Assembly (NCBI GenBank): GCA_949128115.1
Contig: OX421967.1
Span: 5,818,070-5,882,069, forward strand
Length of the DNA: 64,000 nt
Source: Anaspis maculata
Taxonomy: Eukaryota; Arthropoda; Insecta; Coleoptera; Scraptiidae
Reading direction: 5' to 3'
Shown: positions 34,600 through 46,543 of the stretch, piece after piece
Numbering within the stretch: the first letter of the stretch is position 1
Layout of the letters: each line of letters opens with the position of its first letter
Translations under genes and position numbers: made by a program
The notes under the pieces: generated by a model
The model's database searches: none
Told to the model about the DNA's origin: nothing
The model's input: the letters and a program-made list of their open reading frames with translations, nothing else

Positions 34600-36540
34600 A
34601 TCTAAGTGTAAGAAATCGCCAATGGAGGCTTCACTTTGAGCTCCATCATTCAAGTCTGGTCTCAAAAACCCAGGGCAGTTTTCCATTTCCAGCCGAAGAA
34701 TTTCCGGGAAATTGGGAAAAAAAGTTGGAAAATGTCCAAGAACCAGTTAGTCAGTTACCTCTTGTTTGAAGAAAAAAATCGTCGTCATATCTGCCGCAGG
34801 ACTTCTCATCGTAGCATCTAACCTGCAACGTCTTTGGAGACTAGTATCCAGGAGCCTATGGAAAATTTTCTTCGAAGTTGGAATTAGGGTCGGTATTTTC
34901 ATATCAAATAACGGGTATCCCTAAACTGGGAGGCAAATACTGTGGAAACAATTATTTCAACAACAATTGTATCTATAGTATCCATCTTCCATAAAAAGTT
35001 ATCTGGAAAATGATTTCAGGGAAATTGGGAATTGTGTTTTGGAAAATTTGAATTTTCCGGGAAAAACCTCAGATCTTTTTCCAAACCATCTTATTATTGA
35101 AATCGTCAATCAAGGCTTCACTCTGAGCTTCATCATTCAGTCCGACGGTCTCAAAAACCCTGGCCGGTTTCACATTTTCAACCGGAAAATTCCTGGGAAA
35201 TTGAAATATTTTGAAAAATGTTCGAGAACCAGTTACCTCTTGTTCCCAAAAAAAAAATGGTGGAAATCGGTTCACAGGATAAAAAGTTGGAAAGTTTGCT
35301 GTTTTTTCAGAGAGAAAAACTCGGCAACCTATGGTTGGTCCGATTTCGGAAAATTTTTCTCCAAAAATCAACTCAATCTTTTCTCCAACTTTCACTGGCA
35401 GCATGTCTGCACCTAAAATGGGTATTTCGTGGGGCTCGTCGCATGTCGAAGTTTGCACTGCATTTTTTTCAAATTCACGGAATGTGCAAATTCCATTTTG
35501 AAAAAATTACCGTCGGAAAATCGGAACCGTTTCGATTTTGAAAATGGGTCTACACGACGCCCAATCCAATCTGCTTTCGATATCAGTTAGAGTTTCTTGA
35601 AAAAAGTCGATCCCCGAGCAGAAATTAATTTTTGAGTGGAGTACTGCATCAAAAGCGGGTCGTCCTGGCCATACCACGGGCGACAGGCCCTCTAAGGTGG
35701 CAACGGCCAGAGGTGAATGGTGGACAATTGTTTTTTTTTCCAGTTTTGGCGGCCGTGATTGCCTGATGTCACCAAAATTTCAACCAAACGTTCCGTCAGA
35801 TACAACCCACATACCAAATTTCATCAAAATTTAAAAAACATTCCAAAGATGTAAAAATAAAACAGACATTTTATTTAATTGCAATCTTTTCAAAAACCTG
35901 GGAGAAACGCGAGAGGTAAGCCCATTTTTACCAGTTTTCCGTTTTTTTTTCTTTAAGTTTGATGCCTGATTTTTATCGGAGCTGTCCATGTTCCATCAAG
36001 TCCTTGGTGGGTACTCTTCCTGCAAACTAAATTTGGACGAGATCTGTTAGGTACTTCTCGAGCTATCAAGCTTCAAAGTTATTTCTTCGACAGCTTGTAA
36101 CTTTTGACAGATCACAGATATGTCATAACTGTCACATGTTCTGAATGGAGCTTAACAATGAGCTGTCAAAAATGAAAATCTGCACATGAAAATCTACTCT
36201 CACTTTTTGACAGTGACACTTCCCTTTGACATATCACGGTGAAAAGCCCATTTCTTCTTTCCCCCGCCGACCATACGCGCATATCAAATTTGGCTAAAAT
36301 CTGTCTGACGGTTCGGAGATAAATCGAAAGCCAAAAAAAGCTTGACATACATACGAAATACAACTGACAGACTGACACGGAAAAATTATTTATTTTTGAC
36401 ATATCTTGACGTTTTAAGATACAGGGAGTCCAAAAAACGAATAATTTTTTTTTCCTCGTGATTACGTCATTTCTCATTTTTCGAAGAATTCGATGAAAAG
36501 TAAAAAACATCGTGAGCGGGTGAGTCAGATCAGATGTAAT
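34600..36540 (-). repeat. Family-A dispersed repeat, copy 2 (inverted)
   Basis: Reverse-complement counterpart of 9,900-11,850. Examples are GTCTACACGACGCCCAATCC, CGGAACCGTTTCGATTTTG, ATTTCGTGGGGCTCG and GGGAGTCCAAAAAACGAAT. The 34,620-34,780 part duplicates 35,098-35,240 in the same direction, so the copy has an internal tandem. Confidence 0.7.
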
Positions 36541-38060
36541 CGTGAAAACTTCAATCGTAGATTCTTCTAGACGCCTTGATCAAGAAAAACCTATATTGTA
36601 TACCTCTGTCTCGCTTCCTAAGAAAGATACAGGGTGTCAAAGTTGAAAAAAAATTGGCCATAACTCCCAGAAGGAGGCCTTGACTCAAACAAAACTTTTC
36701 ATGCGCACCGCCCCAAGTGAGGACCATTTTATGGAAATACTTCCAAGGTTGAGGGAGGGGAAGTCACCAGTGGCGTGCAATAGAGGCACACCTGAGGGAT
36801 TTGCTGATTTTGATGAAAAAAGTAGGCCACTTTTGTTTTCTTCGATGTTTCTTTGTTATACAGGGCGATTTTACTTTCCCGACACCCCACCAACATGGAA
36901 GGAGAAGTATTGTAATCAAGGGGCAAACCGCTGGGAAAGTCTGGTATACATGCCGGAGGAAGTTCGGGGGAAGTCCGAGGAAGTCCGAAGGAAGTCCGGG
37001 GGGAATCCTTACAAGGGGGAAGTCTGGTGTACAGAATTTGACCAGCGGCTTGCCCCTCAATTGTAATCGTTCAGAAAAAAAGTTTTTGAGGTCCCCCAAG
37101 ACGATAAGGACCATTTTCGATATCACAGACGATAACTGCTGAACCATTGACCGGAACGACTTGAAATTTGGTATGCTGACATGGTTTTCTTCTAGAAAAA
37201 ACTCATTAGTTTTCGGCTGTCAACAAATATCAGAAGAAATATCTCTGGAGCTTAGCTTGCCATTATGTCATTTGAAAGCCTCTGAAAAACTCTATCCAGA
37301 ACAGTTGAAGGTATTGCCTCATCTTTCATCTGTCAAATTGTGAAAAATGTCAAAGTTGAAAACTTCACCAGTTAATTATTCAAAATCTATCTCAAGGATT
37401 GGAACCAGATTTGGCAGGAAGCAACACATCAAAATAGTCAAATTAAAACCGCAGTTGCAGTTTTCCACCATTCTCCAGACGGGCGTAATGAATTTTCAAA
37501 ATTTCTCCTGGCCGTTGCCACCCGAGAGGGGCTCTCGCCGGTGTTTTGACCAGAACGACTCGCTTTTGTAGCAGGACTCCACTCAAAAATACATTCCTGC
37601 TCGGGGATCGACTTTTTTTTGGAAAATTTCAACTGATATCGAAAGTAGGTTGGATTGGGCGTCGTGTAGGTCTATTTTCAAAATCGACACGGTTCCGGTT
37701 TCCCGACGGTGGTTTTTTCAAAATGAAATTTGCACATTCTGTGAATTTGAAAAAAATCGCAGTGCAAACTTTTACTCGCGGTAGGCCCCACGAAATATCA
37801 ATTTTAGGTGCAAATGTGCTGCCAATGGAAGTTGGAGAAAAAATTGAGCTCATTTTTGGAGGAAAAATTTCCGAAATCGGATCAACGATTGCCGAGTTTT
37901 CCTCTCTGAGAAAACTGCAAATTTTCCAACTTTTCATTCCGTGGACCGATTTCAACCTTTTTTTTTAAACAAGAGGTACCTAACTGGTTCTTGAACATTA
38001 CCCAACAATTTTTTCAAATTTACCGGGAGTTTTCTGGTTGAAAATAATTTTCTCCAAATC
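36541..38060 (+). repeat. Mixed repeats including family-A partial copy 3 (37,490-38,060)
   Basis: 37,490-38,060 follows the family-A order (GGCCGTTGCCACCCGAGAG, GGGCGTCGTGTAGG, CGGTTCCGGTTTCCCGACGG). 36,640-37,140 has a purine-rich run of GGAAGTCCG-like octamers near 36,960-37,010. ORFs at 36,680-37,066 on both strands lack any domain signature. Confidence 0.55.
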
Positions 38061-38860
38061 ATTTTGAATCTTTTTCTGTAATTCCAACTTCCCACCCAAA
38101 GGGATGTTTCGAACAAAAATTAACATGGGTTCCTGGATACTAGTCGGTGAAGTTTTGGGGTGACACAACCGATTTTTGAAGAGATCCCACCCCAGATTTT
38201 TTGCCTCAAAATTCTTCACAGGAAAACGCCGGAACAGGTCGATTTTTATTTTGAGCGGGACATATAGGAAAGACATTGTCAAAATTTCATCTTCAACCCC
38301 TTCGCCCCCTTACCTTACCCAATTTTAAATAGCACCACCTATGTTATGATACAATTAATTCAAATTGAAGGTGATAAAATTCTTTTTCTGTCAAACATAT
38401 TTTGATTTTTCCCAAGTCGCCCCTCAACCCTTCTCAAAATTCTCTCATTGTTAATTAAAAAAAAAAGCTTTTTCCCCATCAACTCCCGATTCTTGGAAAA
38501 TAGATTTTCCAGCGAAAACAGGTCTATTCTCCCCTTCTCCCCCACCCTACCCTACTTTAAAATTTCAAATAGCAACATCTACCTTGTGATGCATCAGACT
38601 CTTGATCAGACTGTAGGTAATAAAATTCTCTCTCTGTAAAAAATAATTTCAAGTTTTCTAAACCTCCCTCTGACCCTTTTGAAAAGTAGGGTAGGGTAGT
38701 AGGGGCGGAGGGGTTGAAGATGAAAATTTGACAATGTGTGTCCTAGATGTCCCCCTCAAAATAAAAATCGACCTATTTCGGCGTTTTCCTGGCAAAAAGT
38801 TTGCCAGCGAGAAATCTGGGGTGGGCCCTTTTCAAAAGATCACCCTGTGTATCGAATTCC
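38061..38860. repeat. Diverged repeat blocks shared with 19.4-19.9 kb
   Basis: Alternating blocks such as CATCTTCAACCCCTTCGCCC, ATTCTTTTTCTGTC and GTGTCCTAGATGTCCCCCTC appear in both orientations, as in 19,380-19,860. No gene. Confidence 0.55.
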
Positions 38861-38887
38861 TCGGACAGATCAACGATGAAAGTCTAA

Positions 38888-39389
38888 AGGTGCGTTCAGT
38901 CAGCTTATTTAGTCGCTGTTTCAGTTTTAGTCGTTGTCGTAACAGAGAAGAGCGTTCATACAGCAAGATTTAGTCGTAAGAATTGACCAATAGGAGCTCG
39001 AATGATACTGCGCGAACCTTGATCTTCATACGGTCCGTGTTCATAATGGGTAGTATTAATATAAAAAACTCGTAAAAAAATAAGCATAAATAAGTATTCG
39101 CTTACATTTATGAGGAGTACAACTCCTCTGAAATCGAAGCAAATGCTTATGCTATTTTTTTATTGATACATACAACCCATTACCATCACCATCCATGTTC
39201 ATACCTTATACCGGTAATTACGCAACCTGCAAGTCGGCATCATACGACAAAGTTCGGAATTCTTACGACTAAAATTAAAACTAAAACTCTGTATGAACGC
39301 CGCGCATATGACGCGTGCTTTCTACTTTCAAATTTACGATAACGACTACGACTAAAACTAAAACCAAGCTGACTGAACCCACCTTTAGT
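38888..39389. mobile_element. Terminal-inverted-repeat element (MITE-like)
   Basis: AAAGGTGCGTTCAGTCAGCT followed by TTTAGTCG and TTAGTCGTTGTCGTAA on the left is mirrored on the right by TTACGATAACGACTACGACT and AAGCTGACTGAACCCACCTT. Inner inverted blocks include GCGTTCATAC/GTATGAACGC and TTAGTCGTAAGAATT/AATTCTTACGACTAA. About 500 bp with no ORF. Confidence 0.75.
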
Positions 39390-40621
39390 TGCAGAAATAT
39401 GGGCCTTTTTTGAAGACTTGAAATTGGCCGCGTGACAAATTTTTCAGATAGCCATGGAATTCATGAATGAATGGGACCTTGCACGGCCACTTTCACACAC
39501 CGAGGGCGCCACAACCGTTGGGGGAAATTCGACAATTTTGACGGCGTTGACGCTTCAGTGACCGACGTCCGTCATTTCATGTCTTGATTTGAAATTTGGA
39601 TAACCTCTGTTTCTTGTTTGACATCTCCAGTCACTGTCAGTTACTGGTCAAACTATACTTAAACTCCCCTGTTTTTCCCGTCGGCGTCGTTACGGCCGCT
39701 TCATCGAAGTAGGCGCCCCTACACTAGTGGCGACCTCACGTTGAGTTTTTCAATTGCAAGGCCCTATTCAATTACTTGACACCTCGCTTGACACTGACGT
39801 TTTCATACAAAAATTTTGGCAGGAGATGTTTCTGTTGAAGCATTGTGGTTAAAATCCATCGAAAATTTCAAGAGTTTGGATCAAAAATCGAGCTTAAAAT
39901 CATTTAAGATCAGAATCAGGCAAAAACTTGAGAAACATCGACATTTTAGTCGCTTTTGATGTCGACAGAGGCTCTCAAGCTCTACTAATGCTAGGGTTGC
40001 TGGATTATCAACAGCTTTGGCTGTACAAGGGTTACGCAACCATCCGTTGCTGAGGGCCGATGGGAGGGGCTGAAATTCAGCTATGTGTCAAAATTTACCA
40101 TGAGCGGAGCAAAAAGGAAATTTGCGGGGTCCGGTGCTGTTACTTGATGTCCGCAACTCAACATACATGAAAATTTCATTTCATCTAGAGGCATGAAAGA
40201 CGTGTTTTGAAACTCATCGGGCAAATCATATCCACCCCGCACATGAATTTGTACACCTAAATCCAAAATAAACACGCTCTTGACAGCTAGAACCCGATGG
40301 GACGGACGCCAATGGCGTTCCGTGAGGCCGACAGCTGTCTGTCCTTGAACCCTGACTCCGTGAGGCCGTTCAGTGAACAAACAGTCGGCCAGAATGCGGT
40401 TCCCTTACGGCGGCCGGCCGGTCAGGTTCCCTCACTAAGGCTGCTAATCATATTGCACCAATAACAACCATGGAAACAGTGACAAGAATGTTATGCAGAT
40501 ATGCTATTTGCTATCATTGCTTGATTTTGCTTGAGCTCAAGGCAGGTAGTTTGAATTCGCTGGATCAGCTCATGGCGGGTTGTAACAAGTGTGCTGTAAA
40601 CTTTTTCTTAAATGTAACCGC
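39390..40621. other. No gene seen
   Basis: Moderately GC-richer than its neighbours in places (39,500-39,800; 40,250-40,440). Short ORFs such as 40,081-40,380 show no domain. Possible intron or intergenic DNA. Confidence 0.35.
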
Positions 40622-40804
40622 CTATACAAAGAAGTCCAATATGTTTAAGTCAGGAGAGCGAGGCGGCCAGGGTACCGCGGCCCTACACCAGGAACCAAAT
40701 TGGCAAAATCGGCATCCGGCATACAGCCGATCCAACGCTCCGGATATTGGTCGTTGAGCTATTCTTATAATTCTGCTGCCATCTTGGCCGCCATATTGAA
40801 CCAC
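40622..40804 (-). pseudogene. Relic of a mariner/Tc-like DDE transposase
   Basis: The minus frame ends with GSWCRAAVPWPPRSPDL then NILDFFV. WPPRSPDLNxLDFF is the conserved block around the catalytic acid of the insect mariner/Tc-like and related DDE transposases. The upstream part resembles the WIGRGGP segment only loosely, and a stop follows. A short dead fragment inside the putative intron region. Confidence 0.6.
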
Positions 40805-40914
40805 TCATAAGTGGAACGATTACCATGAAACTTGGAGCTTATGTCTCGTATGAACGTTCCTATTTTCAGTATTTTCTATCTAAATTTCAACATTCCGCCG
40901 CTATCTTGGCCGCT

Positions 40915-43900
40915 TGAGTCGGTACCACAGATTACTGCAAATTTTGACATTCAACTCGATCAAAACTAGAAATTTGGTTCGCGTCACGTCCGCAAAGGGG
41001 CCTTGAACTGTTTTTCCAAAATTCTTGGACCGAACTGCGGAACTATAATTTTTACTTCGATTAAATTCAACATGTTCGCAAACTAATAATTCTGGCTAAT
41101 CCAGTCGGTATCAATATTTTCATTCGAAAGCTCACGTCGGTATTACAGACCGCTGCAATTTTGGCATTTTCTTCAATTCTGAGTTGAACTCCTTGCTCAA
41201 CTCATGTCCTTTGCATGTTACTGGACGGTTCCCTATTATATTTTCACGCTGAAGCACGTGCCGGTATCACAGTTTTCTGCAATTTTGACATAAAATTACA
41301 GAGATTCAATATATCACGACGGTTTTTTTTGTGTGGCTTAACTGACGTTATTATGTATAACAATGGACGTCAGTTCAAAACACAATATGACTTCGTTAAC
41401 GCAAAACTGCTCAGAACAAAAACTCGATTAGAATGACACTACTGTCAGTTGGTAATATCAACATTCCCACTTGTGTCTTATTGTACAGATATGCCTGTTT
41501 CCATGTTTGACTTTGCGATCCGCCGCCATCTTGGCCCACTATATTGAATTTTTTTCCAAGTGGACCGATTGTTGTGAAACTTGCATCATACCTACTTCGA
41601 TTTTATGTAACAATTTGGGACTATGAGGTCGATTTCACGATTTGTCCGTATCTATGGCCCAGCCGCCTTATTGAACTTCTTCGTAAGTGAAGCGATCTTG
41701 ATGAAACTTGAAACATACATTTGTCGTGTATACCGATCTGGTATAGTCGTCTATGATTGTAAGGTTGGTTCAGATTCGCTGACACTTTGGCCTGTCATAT
41801 TGACATTTTCGTAGTCAACCGATTTAGAGAAGAAAAAATTCATTATCGAGTAACAATGACCGAGTACCCGGATCCACCCAGAAAGTGGTATCACAACGTC
41901 GGTATCACAGCTTCCTATTATTTTCACATTAACTTTCATTAAATTCAACACAGTTCATATTCTCGAATCAATTTTGACTGACTCACCACCAATATTTACA
42001 CTTAAAATGTTCCAGAAGTGCAGCTGAATGGTTTCCTATCATCACTTGAGCGCTAATAAAGCAAGTGTCGGTATTACAGTTCCCTGCAATTGCAACGCTT
42101 GCTCCAAAATATTGCTACGGCTTCTTGTGCCAGCTTCTTTGACATCTTGTTACGTTCGAAATTTGATTTTGTTGACGTAAAACTGGCGGAAGCATACATG
42201 TTTATACCGAATTGATATTACAGATTTCTATATCTTGACGTTCATTTTATAATAGAATACTGTGATCATGACACCTTACTTCACCAGAAGTTCAAATGTT
42301 ACTCAGATCATGTCCACAGAGCGGTTTTGTGCGGTTCCTTATGAATATTTCCAGGCTGACGCTCAAGTCGGTCTTACAGATTACTGCAACTAATTTGCTT
42401 CAAAATTCCCGAGACTAGCCAGAGTTGGTATTACAGTTTTCTGCTATTTTGACGTATACAAGCGCGGATTTTGAAAATTCCAACGATTTTGTCTCTAGCG
42501 TTTACTATAAGTCATCAATATGCTGAATTGTTCCCGTTTTTGCAGGATAAAACCGGCAAAGTTGTCCCAGCCGACCCGGCGGCTGCCCCTGGCGATCCAG
42601 GAACGGTCGAAGGACGGACGTCATCGCCAAAGGCGCCTTCGGAAACGTCTTCCGGGAGCTCTTTCGACATGCTCGAGGATCCGGAGGAGTTGGAAGCCGG
42701 AGGAGCGAAGGAAAACGGAGAAAATGTAAAAACCCACAAATAAAATTGGAATGAATGTGAACGGACGCAAATGACACAACAGACTTGACTGACGTGAATC
42801 TGTCAAAAACTCCATTGAGTGACATCTGTTAGATTACGCAGCCACTGCAATAACTTCATTCTCAACTAAAATTTAGCTTTCAGCAAAATTCAGAAAGTTT
42901 TTGATTGACCAATGGTTTTCAGTCAAAATTCAGAAAGTTTAATTGAAAAATCAAAAATTTTCAGCTGAACTAGTAATTTTTATTGACAATTCAGCAGTTT
43001 TCAGCCAAAATCAAGCAAGTTTTAGCAAAATTCAGCAACTGTTTACAACAATTCGACCATTTTCGACCAAAAATTAGCAATTTTCAGCAACATCTTGGCA
43101 AGTTTCAACAAAATTTCAGAAATTTCTAGCGAAACTTCTACAAGTTTCAGCAGAATTTTGCAATTTCCAGCAAAAACTCAGCAGGTTTCAATAAAATCAA
43201 GCAGCTCGTATTCACGATCAAACCAATGCCAGTATTACAGTTTTCTGCAATTTTTTGACGTTTGAACTCCCTTATTTTAATTATTTAATAATTTCCCTCC
43301 TCGTGTCTTGCCTGACGTTTCTTTCACTCAAGTTTCAAAATGTACGTCACTTTGAATCAAAATCTGTTGACGCAAAATTGTCAAAAACTCGATCAAAATG
43401 ACATTCACTAGTTAACAATTGGCATGATCGTTCCCATGATTTTTTGTTTCAAATTACACCAGGTATCATGCCGAACAATTTTCATTATTTTCACTCAAGT
43501 GCTCAAATCATCATTACAGTTTCCTGCAAGTTTGACATTAAAATGCACATATTTGAAATATTCCAACAGTTTTTTTTAGTAAATGCAGTGTATTTATCCA
43601 TCTTGCTGAGCCCTAACGTATAACATGTGCGTAAATGACAAAAAATATGACTTTGTTGACGTAAAACTGTTCAAAACTCTACTGAGTGACATCTGTCAGC
43701 TTACAGTCGACTTGCTAGCGCTTCCAAAACTTCCAGTCGGTATAACAGGTTTCTATATCACGACATTCACCTGGAATCAGTTTCACTCAGCCTGTAACTC
43801 TGGCTGATTCTGTATCGTTATTTGTGCGATGGAACTCAAGCCGGTATTACAGAATACTGTAATTTTACACTCAACTTGATCGAAATTGTCAATTTTATCA

Positions 43901-45630
43901 GAACTGTGTCCACACAGCGGTTTTGTGTTTTTTCATTGAACATTTTCACGCCGACCCTTTAGTCGGTATCACAGAATACTGCAAATTTTGACATCCAACT
44001 CGATCAAAACTGGAAATTTGGTTCGAATCCCCTCTACAAAGCGGCCTTTCACTGTTTTTTTATTCTTGGGCTGAACTGCGGAACTATAATTTTCACTTCG
44101 ATTAAATTTACCATGTTCGCGAATTAATTTTGACTCATTCAGTCAGTATCAATATTTTCATTCAGAAGCTCACGCCGGTATTACAGATTGCTACAATTTT
44201 GGCATTTCCTTCAATTTGAATTCAACTCCTTGCTCGACTCACGTGCTTCGAATGGCGCTGGACGGTTTCGTTTTCACGCTGAAGCAAGTGCCGGTGATAC
44301 AGTTTTCTGCAAGCTCAAGCCGGTATTATAGAATACTGTAATTTTGACACTCGACTTGATCGAAACTGTTAATTCAATCAGAATTGTGTCCACACAGCTG
44401 TTTAGAGTTTTTCCATTGAATATTCTCACGATGACCTTTGAATCGGTATCACAAAACACTGCAAATTTTGACACCCAACTCGATCAAAACTGGAAATTTG
44501 GTTCGAATCCCGTCTACAAAGCGGCCTTCCACTGTTTTTTTTTCAATTCTTGGGCTGAACTGCGAAACTATAATTTCCACTTCGATTGAATTCACCATGT
44601 TCGCGAATCAATTTTAACTAATTCAGTCAGTATCAATATTTTTATTCAGAAGCTCACGCCGGTATTACAGATTGCTGCAATTTTGACATTTCCTTCAATT
44701 TGAATTCAACTCCTTGCTCGACTCACGTGCTTCAAATGGCGCAGGACGGTTTCGTTTTCACGCTGAAGCAAGTGCCAGTATTACAGTTTTCTGCAATTTT
44801 GACATTTGAATACAAGGATTTATCATTTTTTATTATTCATTCCATTTGACCTGCCATTGATTGACAATTCTGCAATTGATTGCTAAGTATGATCGGAAGT
44901 CTGAACATTTTCATGATGTTATCTAAGCGACTCGTGACATATTCCTCCCCTCGTGAGAAACATGTATAGTTCCTGATGTATTCATGTGATTTATGTGAAA
45001 TCGCCCCTTTTCCAAACATTTATCCCCCAAGTTCGGCTCAATTCTCAATTGCGAAGTCATGCAGAACGATTCATAACCGGTACTTCGACTGGAAAGTTCA
45101 AGTCGGCAATACAGTTCTCTGCAATTGTGACATTAGAATGCACCGATTTGTGCAAGTTCAAATGTTTCCTCTGCGTGGGCTCTAATTTTATTACGTATAA
45201 AAATGCACGTTAATGTGAACGAAGAACAAATGACACAACAGACTTGATTGACCTAAATCTGTCAAAAACTGTATTGAGTGATATCTGTGACATTACACAG
45301 CTGACTTGACAGCGTCTCCAAAACAATAAAGTTTGCCGGTAATACAGTTTGCTGTAATTTTAACAGAACTTTCATTACAATCGACATTTGATTACAATCA
45401 TGAGTCTATCACGTTCATAAAGGGACTTTGAACTGATTTGCATTGGAATTGTCGAGCTGAGCCACGAGTCGGTATTACAGTTTCCTGTTACTCTGACGTA
45501 TATAAGCACGGATTTGCAAAATTTTTACGGTTTTATCTCCATCTTTCAATTGACGTCATCTTTTGTATGCATAATTTAGTTCTACATTATTCCTCGATGG
45601 CGTAAAACTGTAATTGTGCCATTTTTGCAG
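40915..45630 (+). repeat. Intronic array of degenerate 480-bp-type blocks with a CGGTATTACAG box
   Basis: The box (variants CGGTATCACAG, CAGTATTACAG, CGGTAATACAG), usually followed by TTTTCTGCAATTTTGAC or a close form, occurs about 21 times, for example at 41,138, 41,262, 42,069, 42,426, 43,231, 43,841, 43,963, 44,175, 44,291, 44,321, 44,443, 44,655, 44,774, 45,103, 45,338 and 45,470. 43,963-44,442 and 44,443-44,800 are tandem copies with a 480-bp step, and 40,915-41,290 is a third. Two coding exons lie within and after the array, each preceded by the same kind of block. Absent from the rest of the window as far as I can see. Confidence 0.75.
42546..42725 (+). CDS. Exon of the plus-strand acidic-repeat gene (first recognised coding copy)
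   Basis: 60 codons, phase 0/0. The acceptor is CCCGTTTTTGCAG|GATAAA (42,545/42,546) and the donor AAT|GTAAAA (42,725/42,726). It reads DKTGKVVPADPAAAPGDPGT, then RTSSPKAPSETSSGSSFDML and EDPEELEAGGAKENGEN. It is a duplicate of the start of the exon at 45,631, sharing acceptor, upstream block and sequence to about codon 45. Ser/Pro/acid-rich, probably disordered. Function unknown. The donor is less certain than the acceptor. Confidence 0.65.
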
Positions 45631-46260
45631 GATAAAACCGGCGAAGGTGTTCCAGCCGACCTGGCGGAAGCCCCTGGCGAAACAGGAGCGGCCGGAGGAC
45701 GGCCGCCATCGCCGAAGGCGCCTTCGGAAACGTCTTCCGGGAGCTCCTTCGACATGCTCGAGGACCCCGACGAGTTCAAAGGCAAAGAAGAGGAAGAAAA
45801 CGAAAAAAGCGACAGAAGGAAGCAGCAACGGACGGAGGGATGGGTGGGGAGCCGGCCAGCATCGCCGAAGGCGCCTTCGGAAACGTCGTCCGGGAGCTCC
45901 TTCGAGATGCTCGAGGGTCCGGAAGGGTTGAAAGCCCAAGGAGGGAGCGAAGATGAGAAAAACGAGAAAGAGAAGCAACAGCGGATCGAGGAATGGGTCG
46001 GGGGCCAGTTTCTGCCAGAAAAAGACGAAGCTGAAGCCGAAACGTCTTTCTGGTGGGGCTGGTGGTCTCCAAGGAAGAAGGAAGTTACCGAAGACGGCGC
46101 GAAGAAGGCCCTGTCGGATCAGCTTCCACTTGAAGCTTCAAACGCTGCTTCGACTAGTGCTGCACCAGCAGCGAATGAAGAAATATCCACTAGTTCTGCG
46201 CCACCAGCGAAGAAGGAAATACCAACTAGTGTTCAGGTACCAGCAGCTAGGTCATATTCC
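45631..46260 (+). CDS. Exon of the plus-strand acidic-repeat gene with W-rich motif
   Basis: The acceptor ATTTTTGCAG|GATAAA is clear at 45,630/45,631. The reading begins DKTGEGVPADLAEAPGETGA. Two copies of SPKAPSETSSGSSFxMLExP are separated by KQQRTEGWVG, and the second is followed by KQQRIEEWVG. A TSFWWGWWSPRKKE motif and a Ser/Ala/Pro-rich tail follow. The end is uncertain: in-frame phase-0 donors are TCC|GTAGGT (after 46,260, used here) and CAG|GTACCA (after 46,236). Without splicing the frame stops at 46,320. Phase-0 joining to 46,544 would fuse it to the giant exon. Unknown family. The W motif resembles SWLGAIWSSNKK in the minus-strand gene. Confidence 0.65.
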
Positions 46261-46543
46261 GTAGGTTTTCGAAATAACAGAGATAACAGCTTCTTCGCGA
46301 GCACTTCCTATCAATCATAAAACCATAGGCCATGAATTTCGATTTTTTTCTTGAAAGAGTGGCAAAGGTTCGCCGACCTCCAACATGTCGCGCATGGCGT
46401 AGCTTGCTTTGTGGCCAGCTAGGCCATGTTGTGGTCAGAAGGGCTGTTTCTTCTCAAATTGGCACAGGAGGCCCTGAAAAAATTGCATTTCAATCGTATT
46501 TGTACCTGCTTTTCGTTAAAAATGTGTTTTTTTTTTGTTCCAG

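Noticed and set aside
36680..37147. Overlapping ORFs of 113-128 codons on both strands
   Set aside because: They are open on both strands through a purine-rich patch with GGAAGTCCG octamers. This pattern comes from low complexity, not coding.
44000..44520. tRNA-like B box (GGTTCGAATCC) seen twice
   Set aside because: It lies inside the 480-bp intronic block, with no A box at the right distance and no cloverleaf.
46321..46543. Possible independent short gene ending at 46,320
   Set aside because: The frame at 45,631 does stop at 46,320, but phase-0 donors just upstream and a strong acceptor at 46,543 make splicing to the giant exon more likely. cDNA would decide.
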